Below, in pieces: positions 18,901-27,654 of a stretch of DNA of 64,000 nucleotides. The notes under the pieces are model-generated. The model worked only from the letters and a program-made list of their open reading frames with translations. It ran no database searches and had not been told where the DNA came from. The DNA comes from Erythrobacter sp. GTDB lineage: Bacteria; Pseudomonadota; Alphaproteobacteria; Sphingomonadales; Sphingomonadaceae. The stretch lies in contig JAPYPR010000003.1 in NCBI GenBank assembly GCA_029937545.1, positions 186,001-250,000 of the forward strand, given 5' to 3'. The position numbers and the translations under genes were made by a program. Numbering within the stretch: the first letter of the stretch is position 1; the number at the start of each line of letters is the position of its first letter.

Positions 18901-18908
18901 AAAGGAGG
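18901..18908 (+). promoter_or_regulatory. Very strong Shine-Dalgarno of rplK
   Basis: AAAGGAGG lies six bases before ATG 18915. It is a near-complete match to the anti-SD sequence, stronger than other sites in the window, and fixes the rplK start. Confidence 0.85.
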
Positions 18909-18914
18909 CCATTC

Positions 18915-19346
18915 ATGGCCAAGAAAATCGACGGCTATATCAAGCTGCAGGTGCCCGCCGGCACCGCCAACCCCTCGCCCCCCATCGGCCCGGCACTGGG
19001 CCAGCGCGGCGTGAACATCATGGAATTCTGCAAGGCCTTCAATGCTGCGACCGACAGCATGGAAAAGGGCATGCCGATCCCGACCACGATCACGGTCTAT
19101 GCCGACCGTTCGTTCAGCTTCGTCACCAAGAGCCCGCCGGCCAGCTTCCTGATCAAGAAGGCAGCCAAGCTCAAGTCGGGCTCGAAGGAGCCGGGCAAGG
19201 TTTCGGTCGGGACCATCAAGCGTTCGGCTCTGGCGGAAATCGCCGAGCAGAAAATGAAGGACCTGAACGCGAACGACATCGAACAGGCCACCAAGATCAT
19301 CGAAGGCTCCGCGCGTTCGATGGGCCTCGACGTGGTGGAGGGCTAA
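18915..19346 (+). CDS. rplK: 50S ribosomal protein L11
   Basis: Ribosomal stalk-base protein. The 143-residue product has the canonical start [20 protein letters not shown], the proline-rich [22 protein letters not shown] segment and the C-terminal AGSARSMG-like tail. rplA follows after four bases. The gene is separated from nusG by the inverted aspartic protease gene and therefore needs its own promoter within 18657-18914. Confidence 0.97.
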   Translation: MAKKIDGYIKLQVPAGTANPSPPIGPALGQRGVNIMEFCKAFNAATDSMEKGMPIPTTITVYADRSFSFVTKSPPASFLIKKAAKLKSGSKEPGKVSVGTIKRSALAEIAEQKMKDLNANDIEQATKIIEGSARSMGLDVVEG

Positions 19347-19350
19347 GACC

Positions 19351-20043
19351 ATGGCAAAGCAGACCAAGAAGCAGCAGACCGTCGCCAAGCTGGACAGCGA
19401 AAAGCTCTACACCGTCGACGAAGCCATCGCCACGCTGCGCGAACACAAGGCGAAGTTCGACGAGACCGTCGAAGTCGCGATGAACCTCGGCGTCGACCCG
19501 CGCCACGCCGACCAGATGGTCCGCGGCATGGTTTCGCTCCCGAGCGGTACCGGCAAGGACGTGAAGGTCGCCGTGTTCGCCAAGGGCGACAATGCCGAGA
19601 AGGCCGCCGCCGCCGGAGCGGACAAGGTCGGTGCCGAAGACCTGATGGAAGACATGCAGAACGGCAATCTCGATTACGATCGCGTGATCGCGACGCCGGA
19701 CATGATGGGCGTTGTCGGTCGTCTCGGTAAGGTGCTGGGTCCCAAGGGCCTGATGCCGAACCCGAAGCTCGGCACCGTGACTCCGAACGTGGAGCAGGCT
19801 GTTAAGGACGCCAAGGGCGGCCAGGTCGAATTCCGCGTGGAGAAGCAGGGCATCATCCATTCCGGCATCGGCAAGCTGTCGTTCAAGGACGAAGACCTGA
19901 AGAAGAACTTCGAGGCGCTGACTCAGGCGATCGTCAAGGCGAAGCCATCGGGCGCCAAAGGCAAGTTCGTGCGCAAGGTCACGCTGACCAGCTCAATGGG
20001 CCCGGGCCTCAAGGTCGATCTCGGCGAGGTCGAAGGCGCGTAA
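19351..20043 (+). CDS. rplA: 50S ribosomal protein L1
   Basis: Forms the L1 stalk and is the likely autoregulator of this operon. The 230-residue product has the family signature [18 protein letters not shown] and the [18 protein letters not shown] stretch. It is followed by a strong terminator rather than by rplJ-rplL-rpoB, so the beta operon lies elsewhere or is separately transcribed. Confidence 0.97.
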   Translation: MAKQTKKQQTVAKLDSEKLYTVDEAIATLREHKAKFDETVEVAMNLGVDPRHADQMVRGMVSLPSGTGKDVKVAVFAKGDNAEKAAAAGADKVGAEDLMEDMQNGNLDYDRVIATPDMMGVVGRLGKVLGPKGLMPNPKLGTVTPNVEQAVKDAKGGQVEFRVEKQGIIHSGIGKLSFKDEDLKKNFEALTQAIVKAKPSGAKGKFVRKVTLTSSMGPGLKVDLGEVEGA

Positions 20044-20050
20044 GCCTCTT

Positions 20051-23026
20051 CTACTTCAAAACAACCTCAGAAGGGCCGGGAGGAAACTCCCGGCCTTTTT
20101 GCTTTGGGTCGTCCTCCGCAGGCGTGCTGAGCAAATGGCGGGAATAGACCCAGCCGATGCCGATCAGGCTGAAGCCCAGCGCCATGAAGCTGGCAATCCG
20201 AAGTAGTCCTTCCAGACCCGCTGTGTCGACGATGAACACTTTGGCTACTGCGAGCAAGATCAGGACCAGCGATCCGATCCGCCAGCTACGCTGATCCAGG
20301 CGGTTGCCGAGGAAGAGGTAGAACAGTGCAAGCAGGATGCCGGCGAGGCTGCGCATGAGGTCCTCGGTTTGCGAAAGCGGAATGCCTGCCGGGACTGAGC
20401 CTTCGAATGCCTGCCTGAGCAAGGTCAGGGCCAGCACCGACAAAAGTGCAATCACCATACCGTCGAACGCGGGACGCAGCCTCTCTCCCAGCCAGCCCCT
20501 GAGCGATAGCGCGGCGATGATCGCGATGCCGTAGGCTGCGGTCGCGAGGTTCGCGATAGGCACGGGCCCAAGCGCCTGACGATCCCAGAGGGGGTTGTGA
20601 AGCACGCCAGAATAGATCGTGAAATGCAGCAGCGCCGCGGCGGCGAGACCAATGCCCAGCCAGCGCCGGGGCGCGACACCGGGAACACCGGTGGCGGCAA
20701 GCCATGCCAGACCGAGGAGCAGGGCTTCCCACAAAGTCCGCTCGGCAAGCCCGAGCGCGACAAAACGGGTCTCGGTCTCGATCGCCAGCACCTGCTTGAA
20801 CAGCACATGTGCCGAGATCAGCAGCACCGGGGCAGCAAGCCACGCGGGCCGCAGCGTCTCGACAGCACGGATGGCTCGCAGCGAAGGGAGGAATGTCAGC
20901 GCTACCGCCAGCGGAAGGATGCGGAGCAACACCGACTTGGGTGGGAGCAGGTCGATCACATAGACCGGATTGCCGGCCAACGACGCTGCGCCTGCCTCCA
21001 GCCAGGTCAGCAGCGGGACCAGCGCCCACAGCAGTGCCACAAAGGCGAATGTGCCTTGCGCAGCCTCTCGCTCCTTTGCGAAACGCCAGACGGCGGAAGC
21101 GCAGAGGACTGCGGTCCATGCCAGCACGTCGGCAGGGAGCACCTGCGCCAGCGCCCCGTATACGAGAAATGCACCGACCACCTCGGCGCTGTGGCGCATC
21201 GCAGGTTCTCGGGTAAGCGCCGCCAGCGCTGCGAAAGGAGCAGCTGCGGCGACCCAGCGCAGGATGGCCTGCCAAGTCGTCGTCGATCCGGTGTCGCCGC
21301 CGAGCAACGCGGCTTCTTCGAAAAATGCCCCGGTCGCGATCAGCGCTCCGAGCGCCACGACGCAGCCGATCGAGCACAGCCGCGCGATTGCCGTGTCGGT
21401 GCTCCGGTAGAGCAGGATAAGCGCAGGCAGCAGCGCGATCGACGCCATGACGGGCGCAGTCCAGCCCGGCGTTACCATCAGCAGGGCCACGAAAGCGAGC
21501 GCGGTGGTCGGTCCGAGCAGGCCGGAAAACCAGCGGCGGTCCTCTCGCAAGCGAAGCATCCAGGCACCCGCCGCCGGTATGAGCGCGAGGAGAGCGGTTC
21601 CAAGGAACAGCGCCCACTCGGCCTGGTCCGCATCGAAATCGCCGAGGGTGCCGTAGGCGATTGCGGCAAGCGCTGCTGGGACCAGCGCAACCTGCAAGCG
21701 GTCGACGATCCGGTCGGAACCGTCGCGCAGATAGGCGAGCGGCACGATCGCGAATACGAGCGCCAATGCAGCGCCGACGAATGCGAAATCGCTTGGGAAT
21801 GGCACCGGCCATTGGGCGTAGAGCAGCAGGCCGACAAGAGCTGCGATCCCGTTGGCCTCACGCATGGCGGGGCGCTTCCGGCCGAAGAACGCTAGTGTCG
21901 CGCCGAGCAGCAGGTACAGGCCCCAGGCGAGCGGCGCGTAGCCGCCCTGATCGACCAGCAGCGCCAGTTGCACGCTAGCGACGAGCGCCGCGGCAAGCCG
22001 CAATGGCTGCTCAAGCCGCCCGGCCCCGCCGAGCGCGGGCATGACCGCGCCGAGGACCACGAAATAGAGACCCAGCGCAAGAATTTCCGCGATGCCCGGA
22101 TCGCCGGCGAGCAGCAACAAAGCTCCCCAGCCGAGCCCGCCGACGATGGCGGCGATGCCGAGCCACTGGCGCTGTTGCTGGCGGCCCGCATACACCAGCC
22201 CGCCGGTGACGAGGCCGAGGTAGAGCGCCAGCAACGGCAGGTTCGCCTCCTCGCCACCAACGAGCGCAGGGGCCGCGAAGCCGCCGACCAAGCCGAGGAC
22301 GGCACTCGGCAAGCCGAAGCGGAAGGACAGGCCGATCGCGCTCGCGGTGACAACGGCGAGGCCGAGAAACGCGAGCGTCTGCCCGATCAGCCCGAATTGC
22401 GAGCCGGCAAGGTAGAAACCTGCATAAAGCGTGGCGAGACCTGCGCCCGCCAGCGCCTGCGCCACGCGCGGGTCGGCCACCTTGTCGCGGAAGCGGTACG
22501 CCGCCTCGGCCCCCGCGATCAGCCCGCCGCCGAACAGGAAGGCCATGACGACCCGAAGCGTGGGCGTGATCAGCCCGCGCTCGATCGAATAGCGGACCAG
22601 GAAGACCCCGGCGACGGCAAGCGTAACGCCGCCCGCCCAGATCGGCAGTCGGCGCCCGAACACGTCCTCGAGGTCGAAGCTGAAGCGGGCAAAGAATGGC
22701 TCTTTCGAGCTTGGATCGTCGGCGGGTTGCCAATCAGGTTCCGGATCCTGCGGCGGTGGAGCTGCAACGCTGGCTTCGTCTGCAACACTGGGGCGATCCC
22801 GCTGCAAGACCACCTTCGGGACGCTCGCAGGGCGCTCCGGCAGGGTCTCGACAGCAATTTCATCAGGGACAGGCTCGTCACGCTTACCGTCATTGGCCGA
22901 TCGCATGTAATCGAACATGCGATCCTGCAGATCGCTCAGCTCTTCGATGCGGCGTTCGGCCTTACCGAGACGCTCGGTCAGGTAATAGGCGACCCCGCCC
23001 AATATCAGGATGAAGAGCCATTCCAC
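20051..23026 (-). CDS. DUF2339 family giant integral membrane protein
   Basis: A 991-residue inner-membrane protein of unknown function. It begins with one membrane helix (EWLFILILGGVAYYL), then a short coiled region (RLGKAERRIEELSDLQDRMFD), a proline- and aspartate-rich linker to about residue 105, and then more than twenty hydrophobic helices to the end. This head-linker-polytopic layout matches DUF2339. The last residues (KQKGREFPPGPSEVVLK) are encoded by the terminator of the facing ribosomal operon. Downstream member of a possible FMO-cinA-DUF2339 run, with a 60-base gap to cinA. Confidence 0.82.
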   Translation of the reverse strand: MEWLFILILGGVAYYLTERLGKAERRIEELSDLQDRMFDYMRSANDGKRDEPVPDEIAVETLPERPASVPKVVLQRDRPSVADEASVAAPPPQDPEPDWQPADDPSSKEPFFARFSFDLEDVFGRRLPIWAGGVTLAVAGVFLVRYSIERGLITPTLRVVMAFLFGGGLIAGAEAAYRFRDKVADPRVAQALAGAGLATLYAGFYLAGSQFGLIGQTLAFLGLAVVTASAIGLSFRFGLPSAVLGLVGGFAAPALVGGEEANLPLLALYLGLVTGGLVYAGRQQQRQWLGIAAIVGGLGWGALLLLAGDPGIAEILALGLYFVVLGAVMPALGGAGRLEQPLRLAAALVASVQLALLVDQGGYAPLAWGLYLLLGATLAFFGRKRPAMREANGIAALVGLLLYAQWPVPFPSDFAFVGAALALVFAIVPLAYLRDGSDRIVDRLQVALVPAALAAIAYGTLGDFDADQAEWALFLGTALLALIPAAGAWMLRLREDRRWFSGLLGPTTALAFVALLMVTPGWTAPVMASIALLPALILLYRSTDTAIARLCSIGCVVALGALIATGAFFEEAALLGGDTGSTTTWQAILRWVAAAAPFAALAALTREPAMRHSAEVVGAFLVYGALAQVLPADVLAWTAVLCASAVWRFAKEREAAQGTFAFVALLWALVPLLTWLEAGAASLAGNPVYVIDLLPPKSVLLRILPLAVALTFLPSLRAIRAVETLRPAWLAAPVLLISAHVLFKQVLAIETETRFVALGLAERTLWEALLLGLAWLAATGVPGVAPRRWLGIGLAAAALLHFTIYSGVLHNPLWDRQALGPVPIANLATAAYGIAIIAALSLRGWLGERLRPAFDGMVIALLSVLALTLLRQAFEGSVPAGIPLSQTEDLMRSLAGILLALFYLFLGNRLDQRSWRIGSLVLILLAVAKVFIVDTAGLEGLLRIASFMALGFSLIGIGWVYSRHLLSTPAEDDPKQKGREFPPGPSEVVLK
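20073..20100 (+). terminator. Terminator of rplK-rplA, inside the DUF2339 coding end
   Basis: GGCCGGGAG pairs with CTCCCGGCC around a GAAA tetraloop and is followed by TTTTT. The hairpin lies within the last codons of the convergent DUF2339 gene (stop at 20051), so the same bases encode that protein's tail. Confidence 0.93.
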
Positions 23027-23086
23027 GCGTCGGCGAACCTCCCGCAGAGCAGGGTACCGCGCGTGGCAGCCTTGACAAAGGTTTTG

Positions 23087-23842
23087 TCAGATTCCGCCGG
23101 GGGTAAAGTCGAAACCGGCGCTCGACAGCCCGTCGCACAGGCTCTCGACGCAGCTTTTCAACTCGCCGCGGTCGGTGGAGCGCACGACGAAATTCGCGCC
23201 GACACGGCCTTCGCGGAAAAAGGGGTAACTGCCGATCTGGCACGCGGCATGGGTCTGCTCTACCTGACGGAGAATGTCGGCGACCTCGCTTTCGGGCGTC
23301 CAGCAGCCGACCGTTTCCGAGATGAGCGGCTTGCCCCCCTGCAGCGTGCCGGTCAGCGCATCGAGCATGCCTGCGGTAATGTGCGGCACGCCGGCCATCA
23401 GGTGCACGTTACCGATCTTGATCCCCGGCGCACCCGACATGCGATTGGCGATCAGCTCCGCGCCCTCGGGTACCCGGGCCATGCGCAGCCGCGCATCCGT
23501 GATTCCGCCCTTGTCGGCATAGTATTTTTCGAGAATTTCCCGCGCGGTCGTGTGCACGACGACATCGACGCCCAGAGCCTCGGCGACCGCATCGACCGTG
23601 ATGTCGTCATGCGTGGGTCCAATGCCGCCAGTCGTGAAGAGATAGTCGTTCGCCTCGCGCAGCGCATTCACCGCTTCGACAATCCGCTCGATCACATCCG
23701 GCACGACGCGGACTTCGGCGAGGCGGATGCCCTGCACCTGAAGCCAGCTGGCGACCTGCGCGATATTCTTGTCATGCGTGCGACCGGAAAGGATCTCGTC
23801 GCCAATGACGACGAGGCCGGCGGTGTAGATGCGTTCGCTCAT
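23087..23842 (-). CDS. CinA-like competence/damage-inducible family protein (MoaB/Mog domain only)
   Basis: A 251-residue protein with a molybdopterin-binding-like fold. GLVVIGDEILSGRTHDKNI and FTTGGIGPTHDDITVDAVA are the typical CinA N-terminal domain motifs. The C-terminal deamidase domain of full-length CinA is absent, which is common for this short form. Its biochemical role (NMN deamidation or ADP-ribose pyrophosphatase in full-length relatives) cannot be assumed. Follows the monooxygenase gene by 33 bases on the same strand. Confidence 0.88.
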   Translation of the reverse strand: MSERIYTAGLVVIGDEILSGRTHDKNIAQVASWLQVQGIRLAEVRVVPDVIERIVEAVNALREANDYLFTTGGIGPTHDDITVDAVAEALGVDVVVHTTAREILEKYYADKGGITDARLRMARVPEGAELIANRMSGAPGIKIGNVHLMAGVPHITAGMLDALTGTLQGGKPLISETVGCWTPESEVADILRQVEQTHAACQIGSYPFFREGRVGANFVVRSTDRGELKSCVESLCDGLSSAGFDFTPGGI

Positions 23843-23875
23843 GCGCTCCGACCTAATGCGGTGCGGCGCGGAAAG

Positions 23876-25378
23876 CTACTCCGCAGCTTCCATGCTCCCT
23901 TCCGCCGCCGAAACCTCTTCGGTCGCGCGGAAGAAAGTGAGTACGCCGTCGTCGACCGGCTCGCTCGCCATGCGCTTGCGATCCAGCACATATTCCTGGT
24001 TGAGCCGCCACGGATATTCGACTGCATTCTTCGGCATGATGTGCTTCGAACGCTGGATGTAGCCGGACGAGAAGTCGAAGATATCGTCCTCCTCCAGATC
24101 GTGATCTTCGCGCAAGCGCGGCACTGCGATGTCGACGTCCATGACCTTCATCAGTTCGAGCACGCGGCAGACGTAATCCGAATTGATGTCAGCGCGCAGC
24201 GTCCAGCTGGCGTTGAGATAGCCGAACACTACCGCCAGGTTCGGCACGTTCGAAAACATGCAGCCTTTGTAGTAGAAATGCTCCGCCAGGTCGATCGGCT
24301 CACCTTCCTTCGACAGCGCGATCTTGCCGGCCACCGCCATTTTGAGACCGGTAGCTGTCACGACGATATCGGCAGGCAGGAAGGTGTCGTCCGTCAGCCG
24401 GACGCCGCCTTTTTCGAACGCCTTGATGTGGCCGGTCACGACTTCCGCCTTGCCGCTCTTCATGGCTTCGAACAGATCGTCGTCCGGCACCAGGCACAGG
24501 CGCTGGTCCCACGGATTGTAGGGCGGGGTGAAGTTGGCGAGGTCGTAATCCTCGCCCATCGATTTACGAATGCGCTTGTGCAAGCCTTCGGCCATCTTGT
24601 CGGGCTTGGTGCGCGCCCGTTTGAACCCTAAATCCTGCAACTTGATGTTCTTCCACCGGGTGATCTTGTAGGCAGTTTCCTCCGGCAGGATCTTGCGCAG
24701 GAAATTCGCGATCCAATCCTTGGCCGGGCGGCTGAACATCCAGGTCGGCGTGCGCTGGAGCATGGTGACCTTGGCCGCCTTGTCGGCCATCGAGGGCACG
24801 ATGGTGACGGCGGTCGCGCCGGAACCGATAACGACGACGTTCTTGCCAGTATACTCGAGGTCCTCTGGCCAGAATTGCGGATGCAGGACCTGGCCTTCGA
24901 ACTCTCCGAAATCGAATCCCGGGTCGTAAGGCTCGTCGTAATCGTAATAGCCCGCGCCGAGGTAGAGCCAGTTTGCGGTAAGGTGCTTGTGCTCGCCTTC
25001 CTTCGTTTCGAGCGTGACGTGCCAGCGGGCTTCGCTGTTGCGCCAGTCGGCGGAAAGGACCTTGTGACCGAAGCGGATATGCTGCCGGATGTCCCGCTCG
25101 TCGGCGATGCGCTCGAGATAGTCGAGGATGGCAGGGGCATCGGCGATGGACTTCTCGTGCTTCCAAGGTTCGAATTCGAACCCCAGCGTATGCATATCGC
25201 TATCCGAACGGATGCCGGGATAGCGGAACAGGTCCCATGTGCCGCCGATATTGTCGCGCCGCTCGACGATGGCGAAGCTGTGGGAAGGCGCCTTTTCCTT
25301 CATATGCGCCGCCATTCCGATACCGGATATGCCTGCGCCGACGATCAGCACATCGAAATCGCTCGCCAAGTCAGCCAT
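23876..25378 (-). CDS. Flavin-containing monooxygenase, Baeyer-Villiger type
   Basis: FAD- and NADPH-dependent oxygenase of 500 residues. The FAD fold is VGAGISGIGMAAHM near residue 12; the NADPH fold is VVIGSGATAVTIVP near 170. Between them EGQVLHPQFWPED fits the Baeyer-Villiger fingerprint F-x-G-x3-H-x3-W. Likely substrates are ketones or other hydrophobic compounds; the real substrate is not predictable. First gene of the minus-strand run towards cinA. Confidence 0.88.
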   Translation of the reverse strand: MADLASDFDVLIVGAGISGIGMAAHMKEKAPSHSFAIVERRDNIGGTWDLFRYPGIRSDSDMHTLGFEFEPWKHEKSIADAPAILDYLERIADERDIRQHIRFGHKVLSADWRNSEARWHVTLETKEGEHKHLTANWLYLGAGYYDYDEPYDPGFDFGEFEGQVLHPQFWPEDLEYTGKNVVVIGSGATAVTIVPSMADKAAKVTMLQRTPTWMFSRPAKDWIANFLRKILPEETAYKITRWKNIKLQDLGFKRARTKPDKMAEGLHKRIRKSMGEDYDLANFTPPYNPWDQRLCLVPDDDLFEAMKSGKAEVVTGHIKAFEKGGVRLTDDTFLPADIVVTATGLKMAVAGKIALSKEGEPIDLAEHFYYKGCMFSNVPNLAVVFGYLNASWTLRADINSDYVCRVLELMKVMDVDIAVPRLREDHDLEEDDIFDFSSGYIQRSKHIMPKNAVEYPWRLNQEYVLDRKRMASEPVDDGVLTFFRATEEVSAAEGSMEAAE

Positions 25379-25532
25379 TCTTCTCTCCTCTTGGCCATAG
25401 AATAGCCCATGCGAGGGGCGAGCGCCAGTCAGTCTTTAAATGAAACTGCTTTCGCTCCGATTGACGTCGCATGGGCAGCGGCAATGAACATCAAATTCTA
25501 CGGACTGCTGATCCCGCCGCTCCCAGGAGAAG

Positions 25533-25706
25533 GTGCAGTCAATCTGCGCGGCGGAACCGATTATAGACAGCCTGCGATTGCTGGGCTTCGGCACAGAGGA
25601 AGCGCGCTGGTGGGGCGGCGAATCCATCATGGGCGATGGCGATCATTTCGAGGCCCTTTCCCGACAGCTGTTAGAAGTGGCCGCTCTATACCGCGCGGAT
25701 TGCTGA
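25533..25706 (+). CDS. Short open frame, possible remnant
   Basis: GTG 25533 opens a 57-codon frame preceded closely by AGGAG. The product contains LRLLGFGTEEARWWGGESI and GDGDHFEALSRQLLEV and reads like genuine protein rather than shadow sequence. It stops two bases before the next plus-strand ORF. No family recognised. It may be a piece of a decayed glycan gene, given the broken locus next to it, or a small intact gene coupled to its neighbour. Confidence 0.35.
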   Translation: MQSICAAEPIIDSLRLLGFGTEEARWWGGESIMGDGDHFEALSRQLLEVAALYRADC

Positions 25707-25707
25707 C

Positions 25708-26052
25708 ATGGCCCATGTTGGAGACGAAATGGTGCCAACCTCCGATCTCGAAGGCCTGCGTCTCCAGGGGATGCAGGTTGCGGACGGTGGCACGATGGGC
25801 GTGGTCGCAAGGTACTGGTCGGCTCGTACGCGAGCGCCTTTTCCGCCCTTCCGGGATGTTGGCGCCGCAAGTGTCCTGCATTTGCCTGCCGACAAGCCCT
25901 TTCTGGCTCGCTGGGCTAGCCGGCATCTCGATCCGGCCGCATTCCGCGAAGAATACCCTGCCATGCTCCGAGGCAAGGCGCGGCTTCGCCGGTGGCTGGT
26001 TCTCGCCGACAGGTTGCGCGGCAGACCGCGCCTCTTCGCCCCGCAAATCTAG
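25708..26052 (+). CDS. Hypothetical protein, possibly the tail of a degraded glycosyltransferase
   Basis: 114 residues with no signal peptide or membrane helix. The second half (VLHLPADKPFLARWASRHLD, then a basic RGKARLRRWLVLADRLRG) resembles the C-terminal tail of some polysaccharide glycosyltransferases; this is a weak impression. The gene begins immediately after the 25533-25706 frame, and its end overlaps that of the decayed membrane gene on the other strand. Confidence 0.4.
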   Translation: MAHVGDEMVPTSDLEGLRLQGMQVADGGTMGVVARYWSARTRAPFPPFRDVGAASVLHLPADKPFLARWASRHLDPAAFREEYPAMLRGKARLRRWLVLADRLRGRPRLFAPQI

Positions 26053-26480
26053 TTCTGCCGCATTCGCCCTTCGGCCAGCGCGCGCCGCCGGTCGGCGGGC
26101 GTCTCGGCGCCTGCCGAAGCGAGAACGGCCAGCACCGCCACGCGCAGGTCGAACCAGCGTCGCCCTCGTTCGAGCAGGTACGCCGTCGAGATGGCGGTCG
26201 CGGCGAAGATGAAGCTTCCCCGTCCGCCGGACCCGAGCATGAGCACACTGGGAATCGCAAAAATCAGCCACCCGATCGGCCGGTAGCGTACCAGCCAGAC
26301 GGGGAAGACCGCGAGAGACGCGAGAATCAGGGCCGAATCCGTGAACCAGCCATTGGCTTCGACTTTGACCTTGATGCCGGCGCCCGCGAGTTAGCTCGAC
26401 GACGTCGGCAATGCGATCGCGGCTCGCCAGTGCCCTGAGGAAACCAGGTAATTCCCACTCCAGCCTGGCAAGTGCGGTGC
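26049..26480 (-). pseudogene. Remnant of polysaccharide polymerase-like membrane protein
   Basis: The minus-strand frame ending at 26049 reads KVKVEANGWFTDSALILASL, then VRYRPIGWLIFAIPSVLMLG and GRGSFIFAATAISTAYLLER, a hydrophobic protein resembling the C-terminal part of an O-antigen/exopolysaccharide polymerase. Upstream, around 26392, a stop (TAA) appears, and the protein-like sequence (ALARLEWELPGFLRALASRD) continues in another frame, so at least one frameshift is present. No intact start exists. Confidence 0.5.
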
Positions 26481-26489
26481 GGAATGCGA

Positions 26490-27215
26490 GCAGTGCTGAT
26501 GATGAAGGCCAGGGACGGGTGAAGGAGTTGGTGCAGAGTGGGCCTGAGGGGCACCGGGGGGGGCGGCAAAAACCTCCGGCGCATAGCGATAGACGATCGC
26601 GGCAATCGCCACGGCGGTAAGGCACCGCAAGCCCGTAAGAGCAGCCGCCAGAAATACATAGGACTGGCTCTGCGTGACGCACAGCGCGAGCACCGCGATT
26701 TCTGTCAGGGCAGCGATATTTAGCGCCATGGCCGAGAGGGGATATTGTCCGCTCACCCGTAACGGAACCAGCATAAGTGCCGCCTGAACCAAGGCAAAGA
26801 TATACACGCTCAGCCAAACGGTGCTGAGACAAAGTTCACGCTGTCCGACAAAGCCGAACTCGCGGGCGAGGTCGGCAGGAAGTATCATCGCGCCGACAAT
26901 CAAGGCCGCGATGGCCAGCGCACTTAAGCCGGTTCCCCAGATCCAGCTCGCTCGGAAAGCCGCACGCGCGTGGGTCCAGCGATCCTCTCTCGCGGCGGCA
27001 AGGGCTGCATTCCCGCCCGCCCCGGAAAAGGCCTGCCCAGCCATCACGAGATAGGCCGGCACGGCGAAAATCATCATCCACGTGCCGACCCGCTACGCCG
27101 GCCAGTACGCAAACTAGATCGGCAGCGTCGCCAATTGGACGGCGACGCGCGTCGCGATGTCCCCGAGATAGGATATTGCCGCGCCCAGCAGCCGACGCCG
27201 AGCGCTCGTCCGCAT
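26490..27215 (-). pseudogene. Broken oligosaccharide flippase (Wzx/PST type)
   Basis: The reading frame starts at ATG 27215 (MRTSARRRLLGAAISYLGDI) and shows flippase-like membrane helices: MIFAVPAYLVMAGQ, LAIAALIVGAMILPADLA and IAALTEIAVLALCVTQSQ. It is interrupted by two in-frame TAG codons nine codons apart (LPI-stop-FAYWPA-stop-RVGTW). A run of eight G at about 26557-26564 marks a later frame change, and the second half of the gene is missing. It abuts the decayed polymerase-like remnant and the PilZ gene. Confidence 0.65.
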
Positions 27216-27216
27216 G

Positions 27217-27525
27217 CTATTCGCCTTCGCGGCGGTCCATCTCGCGGACGATGTGCGCAAGGACGCTGGGATGGAGCGGACGATCGAATTGCGCGCCGAC
27301 GGTGCTGCCCTCGCGCCATTTGACTTCTGCGGGGATCGGACCAATATTGCCCAGCTTCACAAGGATTTCCCCATCCACTTCGAGAATGGAAAACTTGTCG
27401 AAGAACCGGCAACCGTATTCGGAAACGTCCTTGATCCAGACATCGCGCGAGTTTCCGTGCTTGCCGCGATAGCGACCTGCGACCTGAACAGTGAACCGGT
27501 CTTCCCGTCGATGGTCTTGCGCCAT
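27217..27525 (-). CDS. PilZ domain protein
   Basis: A 102-residue single-domain protein of the cyclic-di-GMP-binding PilZ family. It has an RREDRFTV segment near the start and the DVSEYGCRFF segment corresponding to the (D/N)xSxxG motif. Both binding signatures are recognisable, although the first is shortened. ATG 27525 is preferred over GTG 27546 because a GAGGGG lies just upstream. It sits at the edge of the decayed glycan locus, where PilZ proteins often control polysaccharide output. Confidence 0.8.
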   Translation of the reverse strand: MAQDHRREDRFTVQVAGRYRGKHGNSRDVWIKDVSEYGCRFFDKFSILEVDGEILVKLGNIGPIPAEVKWREGSTVGAQFDRPLHPSVLAHIVREMDRREGE

Positions 27526-27654
27526 GCGATACCCCTCAGTTCCCACTCTCTTATGCGGTGCCGGTTCGTCTGTGCAAGAGCGGGCTGAATTGCGCTACTC
27601 GCAATCTCGTGAATTTCGGGTTAGGGAAACGGCAAAACTGCCATGGGACGTGGG

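Noticed and set aside
20597-24631. Very long plus-strand open frames (to 887 codons) opposite the DUF2339, cinA and monooxygenase genes
   Set aside because: They are antisense shadows: their composition is Arg/Glu/His/Asp-rich without motifs, while the minus-strand frames carry clear families. High G+C makes such frames common.
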